Positions 17,970 through 20,678 of a stretch of DNA of 20,678 nt are shown one piece after another. A program made the translations under genes and the position numbers. The notes beneath the pieces are model-generated. The model was not told where the DNA came from. It saw nothing but the letters and a program-made list of their open reading frames with translations, and made no database searches. Source of the stretch: CAYIRQ01 sp964365905. Its GTDB lineage: Bacteria > Patescibacteriota > Gracilibacteria > Peribacterales > Peribacteraceae. Where the stretch lies: positions 1 to 20,678 of the forward strand of contig CAYIRQ010000010.1 in assembly GCA_964365905.1 (NCBI GenBank), read 5' to 3'. Every line of letters begins with the position of its first letter. Position 1 is the first letter of the stretch.

Positions 17970-18797
17970 TCAATCGAGAAATTTTTTCTTCTCAGGTTTC
18001 TTGAGGAAGTTCTTCTGCGATACGATTGATTTCCCCAGTCGCTTTTCCAGCTTCTTCCTCGCTCCTCCGGCGATGTCGCCACCTGCCCTGGCATCGGCCT
18101 TCAATTTTGGAGCGCCTTTTGAATCTTCCGTTCTGTGGATTTCCGTCGTTGCACGCTCGCCGAGCATGGTAAAAATCAGTTCAAAATCATCCATATGGTC
18201 GCGCAGGCTCTCCCTCTTCAGACCCTTGAGTTTCTTATACTCGCTCGGCGTGACACCGAACGTCGCTTTTGATATTTCCGCAGTGAGAATTTCGTAGTCT
18301 CTGTGATCGGCAGCACCACGCTGTTTCCACTCGTCTGTCAGTTCCTCGCGAATGGCGATGCCACGTATGCGTTTCTCGATCCAATCTTCACTGTAGCCTT
18401 TGAGCTTATAGAGCATACGAGTTCGCTTGGTCGCGAGTTCCGGACTCTCGATTTCTTGCACCCGCTCGTAGCCCACCTTCGAGAGCCATCGCTTGAACGG
18501 TTCGGCTTTCGGTGATGGAATGGACTGAATGATGCGAAAAACGCCTTCGGTGTTTGCACAGTCAGTCTCATACTTTTTGCCATCATTGGACTCCAGTTTC
18601 AGCTGTCGACAAAGTGTCGACAACTCAGATCCCTCCTCATTTTTCACACGTATTTTCATCTTGTACCAGTAGTCCCGGGCGTTAGCGCTGCCAGTTAAAG
18701 CTTCCACTGCATCCACGACTGAGAACCACCACTCGCCGTCGCGGAGCACTCTGCGGATTTGTTTTCCCTTGAAGAGGGCGATTTTGGTCGTATCCAT
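17970..18797 (-). CDS. BRO-family / phage antirepressor-like protein
   Basis: A 275-residue protein. The N-terminal Bro-N domain (about 1-115) shows EWWFSVVDAVEALTGSANARDYW, then a basic RVKNEE stretch and PFKRWLSKVGYERVQEIE. The C-terminal half is charged (LKGLKRESLRDHM, then a Lys/Arg-rich end), typical of the form common in small bacterial genomes. Bro-N proteins bind DNA and in phages act as antirepressors; here no other phage genes are seen, so it is more likely a domesticated or mobile regulator. It lies 11 nt after the pRiA4b ORF-3-like gene on the same strand, so the two are probably co-transcribed. No clear ribosome site was found. It converges on the giant gene with 6 nt between stops and no obvious terminator. 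Confidence 0.8.
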   Translation of the reverse strand: MDTTKIALFKGKQIRRVLRDGEWWFSVVDAVEALTGSANARDYWYKMKIRVKNEEGSELSTLCRQLKLESNDGKKYETDCANTEGVFRIIQSIPSPKAEPFKRWLSKVGYERVQEIESPELATKRTRMLYKLKGYSEDWIEKRIRGIAIREELTDEWKQRGAADHRDYEILTAEISKATFGVTPSEYKKLKGLKRESLRDHMDDFELIFTMLGERATTEIHRTEDSKGAPKLKADARAGGDIAGGARKKLEKRLGKSIVSQKNFLKKPEKKKFLD

Positions 18798-18808
18798 AGG
18801 CGGGGAAA

Positions 18809-19423
18809 TTAAGAGGAAAGTATGAGTGATGGGGACGCATCTCGCAACATCTCATTCACGATATCTGCATCAAATTCCTCAGGGTCGAAGTCCTCCGGAC
18901 TTTCGATGCTTAACCATTCGAGCATGTCTGCATGTTCCTTGTGCTTTGGGTCCGAAAGAATCGCCAGGAGTTCCTCATAGCCCCATGGCCCCCCGCAATC
19001 CTCCGGCGGGCACTGACGCTTTCCCTTGATGCAAACGGGATACTCCATGCCGGGAACCGGATCGAGAACTTTCTCGAGAAGCACATCGTGCTCCCAGCTA
19101 TCCCCGAAATCATACGTGTACACGCATCGGTGCCCCGCGCCACGGAAGACATCGGAGAGTTTCAGTTTGCGCTCCTCCTCTGCATCATCAAATGGTTCCA
19201 CGTCGGGAACCTGCGTATCGGTGATGCACCGTCCCGGAAATCCGGCAGGACGGCGGAAATCGAAATCATGAAGATGTCCTCCACCCCATCCCATTGCATT
19301 CTGGATCGCTTCATGGAGCACATGGAACGTTACATGCGCCGGAATCAGAATTCGCCGCCAGATCGGAGGTTGGATATTTTTCAGCGCAATCTTGATCTGA
19401 TAGACGACAAAGGCAGATTTCAT
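18809..19423 (-). CDS. Plasmid pRiA4b ORF-3-like protein
   Basis: The family domain fills the 204-residue protein that starts MKSAFVVYQI. Visible motifs are IKIALKNIQPPIWRR near the N-terminus, then NAMGWGGGHLHDF, TYDFGDSWEHDV, and CPPEDCGGPWGYEELL. The fold is known from the PRiA4_ORF3 family; no biochemical role is established. The frame is open to 19630, but I prefer 19423: homology begins there, and the longer form would overlap the divergent antitoxin gene. GAGGAG lies 16 nt before the ATG, rather far. The gene leads a two-gene unit with the BRO gene. Confidence 0.82.
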   Translation of the reverse strand: MKSAFVVYQIKIALKNIQPPIWRRILIPAHVTFHVLHEAIQNAMGWGGGHLHDFDFRRPAGFPGRCITDTQVPDVEPFDDAEEERKLKLSDVFRGAGHRCVYTYDFGDSWEHDVLLEKVLDPVPGMEYPVCIKGKRQCPPEDCGGPWGYEELLAILSDPKHKEHADMLEWLSIESPEDFDPEEFDADIVNEMLRDASPSLILSS

Positions 19424-19468
19424 GCTGAAAGCATACCCGCTCCTCAGACTTGAGCAATTGTACTCATA

Positions 19469-19747
19469 ATGGCATCCGGCAGAATCCAGCAGCGCATTGA
19501 TCCGGAGCTCCAGAGGAAAGCGGAAGCTATCCTCAAGGTTCTCGGGGTCAAACCTTCGCAGGCGATCAGCCTGTTCTATATGGAAATCACGCGGCAGGGA
19601 AATCTTCCATTCCACCCATCCAACGTGCACCCATCGGAAATTCCGAATAAGAGACTCGCAAAGGCGATCCGGGAGGCGCGCAGAGGCAAAGGGGTACGAG
19701 AATTTAAGAATAAGGAGGATTTTTTTGCATCACTCAAAAAGTCGTGA
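19469..19747 (+). CDS. RelB/DinJ-family antitoxin, apparently without its toxin
   Basis: A 92-residue protein. Residues 1-50 form the ribbon-helix-helix region, with IQQRIDPELQRKAEAILK and LGVKPSQAISLFYMEI, then NLPFHPS, typical of RelB/DinJ. The tail (RRGKGVREFKNKEDFFASL) would wrap the toxin. The family represses its own operon and neutralises a RelE/YafQ-type mRNA interferase. The stop TGA overlaps an ATG (19747), the usual toxin coupling, but that frame is only 12 codons (to 19782) and has no toxin features. It lies 45 nt from the divergent pRiA4b-like start, so a shared control region is possible. Confidence 0.8.
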   Translation: MASGRIQQRIDPELQRKAEAILKVLGVKPSQAISLFYMEITRQGNLPFHPSNVHPSEIPNKRLAKAIREARRGKGVREFKNKEDFFASLKKS

Positions 19748-19789
19748 TGCGTCTCTTCTCTTGCACTGCGTTCCAGTACTGAGCCATAC

Positions 19790-19819
19790 GTGAGATTCGA
19801 CCGCGTTCTGAGGTATACT
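19790..19819 (+). promoter_or_regulatory. Candidate promoter of tRNA-Pro
   Basis: TATACT (19814-19819) is 5/6 to the -10 consensus and ends 10 nt before the tRNA. GTGAGA (19790-19795) is a 4/6 match to TTGACA with an 18-nt spacer. Position and -10 quality support it; the -35 is weak. Confidence 0.45.
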
Positions 19820-19829
19820 TTTCGGTGTT

Positions 19830-19905
19830 CGGGGTGTAGGTCAGTTGGTAGACCGCCAGGCTGGGGGTCTGGAAGTCGCCGGTTCGAGCCCGGCCACCCC
19901 GACCA
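19830..19905 (+). tRNA. tRNA-Pro (anticodon GGG), CCA encoded
   Basis: A complete 76-nt cloverleaf. Acceptor arms CGGGGTG and CACCCCG pair fully, including the C1-G72 pair typical of bacterial tRNA-Pro. The D stem is GGTC/GACC, the anticodon stem CCAGG/TCTGG (one G-U), and the loop CTGGGGG puts anticodon GGG at 19863-19865. The T stem is GCCGG/CCGGC around TTCGAGC. Discriminator A is followed by genomic CCA. It reads proline codons CCC and CCU. Confidence 0.93.
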
Positions 19906-19976
19906 GCCTTCGCCCATCGCTGCGCGATAGGCTACGGCTGGCCTCCGGCCATGCAAACAGATTCATTGCGAAGGCT
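19903..19976. repeat. Dispersed repeat with inverted ends next to the tRNA
   Basis: AGCCTTCGC (19905-19913) is complementary to GCGAAGGCT (19968-19976). Between them lie GCTACGGC (19931-19938) and a GGCC-TCC-GGCC hairpin (about 19940-19950). CCAGCCTTCGC and GCTACGGC both recur in inverted form at 20351-20374. The left end shares its first bases with the tRNA CCA. Confidence 0.55.
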
Positions 19977-20042
19977 GAGTCCGCCGAAGCTCGAAGCAAA
20001 GCGAAGAGCGAAGGAGGACCATTCGAGATACCATGAATACGC

Positions 20043-20282
20043 ATGTACTACGTCTACATCCTCCGACTTGGGAATGGCAAGCCATACGTCGGTTCCACTC
20101 CCGATCTCAAGAGGAGGCTCCATGAACATCAGCAGGGCATGAGCGAAGCAACGAAACGGTTTCTTCCCTGCAGCCTCGTTTGCTACATTTGTCTCCCGAA
20201 TCTTCTCCTCGCCAGACAGTTTGAAGAGTACCTGAAGAGCGGTTCCGGAAGAGCATTCCGGAAGAGACACTTCGGCATTTGA
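20043..20282 (+). CDS. Small stand-alone GIY-YIG nuclease-superfamily protein (second copy)
   Basis: A 79-residue single-domain protein: YYVYILR (2-8), PYVGST (14-19), DLKRR (21-25), a TKR segment near 38, and the Glu/Lys motif ARQFEEYLKSGSG (57-69). An in-frame TGA at 20034 limits the start to ATG 20043. AAGGAGG lies about 26 nt upstream, too far for a normal ribosome site. Same family as 142-405 but clearly diverged, so the two are not a recent duplication. It is framed by inverted copies of a dispersed repeat. The role is unknown; nuclease activity is inferred from the family. Confidence 0.85.
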   Translation: MYYVYILRLGNGKPYVGSTPDLKRRLHEHQQGMSEATKRFLPCSLVCYICLPNLLLARQFEEYLKSGSGRAFRKRHFGI

Positions 20283-20284
20283 TC

Positions 20285-20311
20285 TTTTCCGGTGGTTAAA
20301 TGATCGGAAAA
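20285..20311. repeat. Hairpin just after the second GIY-YIG gene
   Basis: TTTTCCG (20285-20291) pairs with CGGAAAA (20305-20311) around a 13-nt loop, starting 3 nt after the stop codon. There is no T-run after it on the plus strand, so at best it is a weak transcription barrier or RNA-stabilising hairpin. Confidence 0.4.
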
Positions 20312-20350
20312 ACTGCCAAAGAACCCGTAAAACGATCGGCTCGCTTGCCG

Positions 20351-20374
20351 GCCGTAGCTTCATGCGAAGGCTGG
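20351..20374. repeat. Inverted copy of the CCAGCCTTCGC/GCTACGGC repeat
   Basis: GCCGTAGC (20351-20358) and GCGAAGGCTGG (20364-20374) are reverse complements of the two conserved parts of the element at 19903-19938, with a shorter spacer. The two copies face each other across the GIY-YIG gene. Confidence 0.5.
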
Positions 20375-20465
20375 AACTTTCTTGTTTACCCCGAGTTCAT
20401 CGAGGGGGTGCGCCAACCGCAAACTTTTCTTCAAAGTATTCTCTGACTGCGCTACAGTGCATTAC

Positions 20466-20678
20466 ATGCCACCTCGCAAACAATCAAAGAAGCCCAAGCA
20501 GGATGTTGCCGCCTATGAGCACAAAGACTCTACGGCAGCCATGCGCCCCGACATCGGAACGCAGGCGCACTTCCGCAAGAAGAAAGCACCAAAGACGTAT
20601 CGCTACGATTCCTCACTCGCCCCCGAGCTTCAATGTGATGGGAAGAACGCCACTCGGGAGGAGGGCGAAGCTTTGATT
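20466..20678 (+). CDS. Start of a probable site-specific DNA methyltransferase (partial, cut by window end)
   Basis: The frame is open from ATG 20466 to the window edge, giving 71 residues. A basic, low-complexity start (MPPRKQSKKPKQD) is followed by MRPDIGTQAHF, KTYRYDSSLAPEL and NATREEGEALI. The last two resemble the N-terminal lead-in of type III Mod-like adenine methyltransferases, where YRYDxSLxPxL precedes the catalytic domain. The SAM-binding and DPPY-type motifs would lie beyond the window, so the call rests on this lead-in only. There is no ribosome site before the ATG. A TACAGT box (20453-20458) with TTCAAA (20430-20435) 17 nt upstream would place the transcript start at or very near the ATG, so a leaderless mRNA is possible. 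Confidence 0.5.
   Translation, partial: MPPRKQSKKPKQDVAAYEHKDSTAAMRPDIGTQAHFRKKKAPKTYRYDSSLAPELQCDGKNATREEGEALI

Noticed and set aside
19424..19630. Longer N-terminus (69 extra residues) for the pRiA4b ORF-3-like protein
   Set aside because: The extension has no family similarity and overlaps the divergent antitoxin gene on the other strand.
19885..19913. Phage-type attachment site at the tRNA-Pro 3' end
   Set aside because: The repeat starts at the CCA, but no direct copy of the tRNA 3' end is found elsewhere in the window and no integrase is present. The copies are inverted.
20362..20676. A 104-codon plus-strand frame overlapping the methyltransferase-like start
   Set aside because: Its product is Arg/Ser/Pro-rich without recognisable motifs, while the frame from 20466 shows family-like text.

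Overview
The window looks like bacterial chromosomal DNA, most plausibly from a Patescibacteria/CPR lineage of the Peregrinibacteria/Peribacteria kind. The pointers are two tiny stand-alone GIY-YIG nucleases, a BRO-type antirepressor beside a pRiA4b ORF-3-like gene, short intergenic spaces and many small dispersed inverted repeats. TGA is used as a normal stop, which argues against the recoded Gracilibacteria/Absconditabacteria. The lineage is inferred from gene types only; no marker gene settles it.

Left part (1-2110): an inverted-repeat-rich leader, a GIY-YIG gene, a divergent A+T-rich C39-like cysteine peptidase gene, and prmC (release-factor glutamine methyltransferase). The prmC frame has absorbed at least three kinds of small repeat DNA: palindromes, a heptamer tandem repeat and a 36-nt hairpin. 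The hairpin is related to one at 75-117. The C-terminus of PrmC is also short.

Centre (2121-17963): one gene of about 15.8 kb fills three quarters of the window. It encodes a secreted or surface protein of roughly 5,200 residues, starting at a TTG codon behind a good ribosome binding site and a TATAAT box. The order is: N-terminal hydrophobic signal; Cys-rich CP-DCG repeats; Myxococcus-type Cys-rich (DUF4215-like) repeats; fibro-slime/PA14-like domain; 28 DNDGDG-type repeats, split by a seven-repeat beta-propeller; more Cys-rich repeats; a second PA14-like domain; a dense DUF4215 block; a Pro/Ala linker; and a sortase-like TPATG + hydrophobic + KRRRK tail. Two 100-N assembly gaps (3168-3267, 4641-4740) fall inside tandem repeats of 246 and 231 nt. 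The apparent change of frame at the second gap comes from the fixed-length filler, so I treat this as one intact gene.

Right part (17970-20678): a minus-strand pair (pRiA4b ORF-3-like, then BRO antirepressor) converges on the giant gene. A divergent RelB/DinJ-type antitoxin follows with no toxin visible after it, then tRNA-Pro(GGG), a second GIY-YIG gene between copies of a dispersed repeat, and the start of a gene resembling a site-specific DNA methyltransferase, cut by the window edge. This side looks like accessory DNA.

The best candidate for something undescribed is the giant disulfide-rich surface protein, with its nested propeller and possible Ca-binding loops; it would suit an adhesin or host-contact fibre. 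The second is the in-frame palindromic insertion in prmC.
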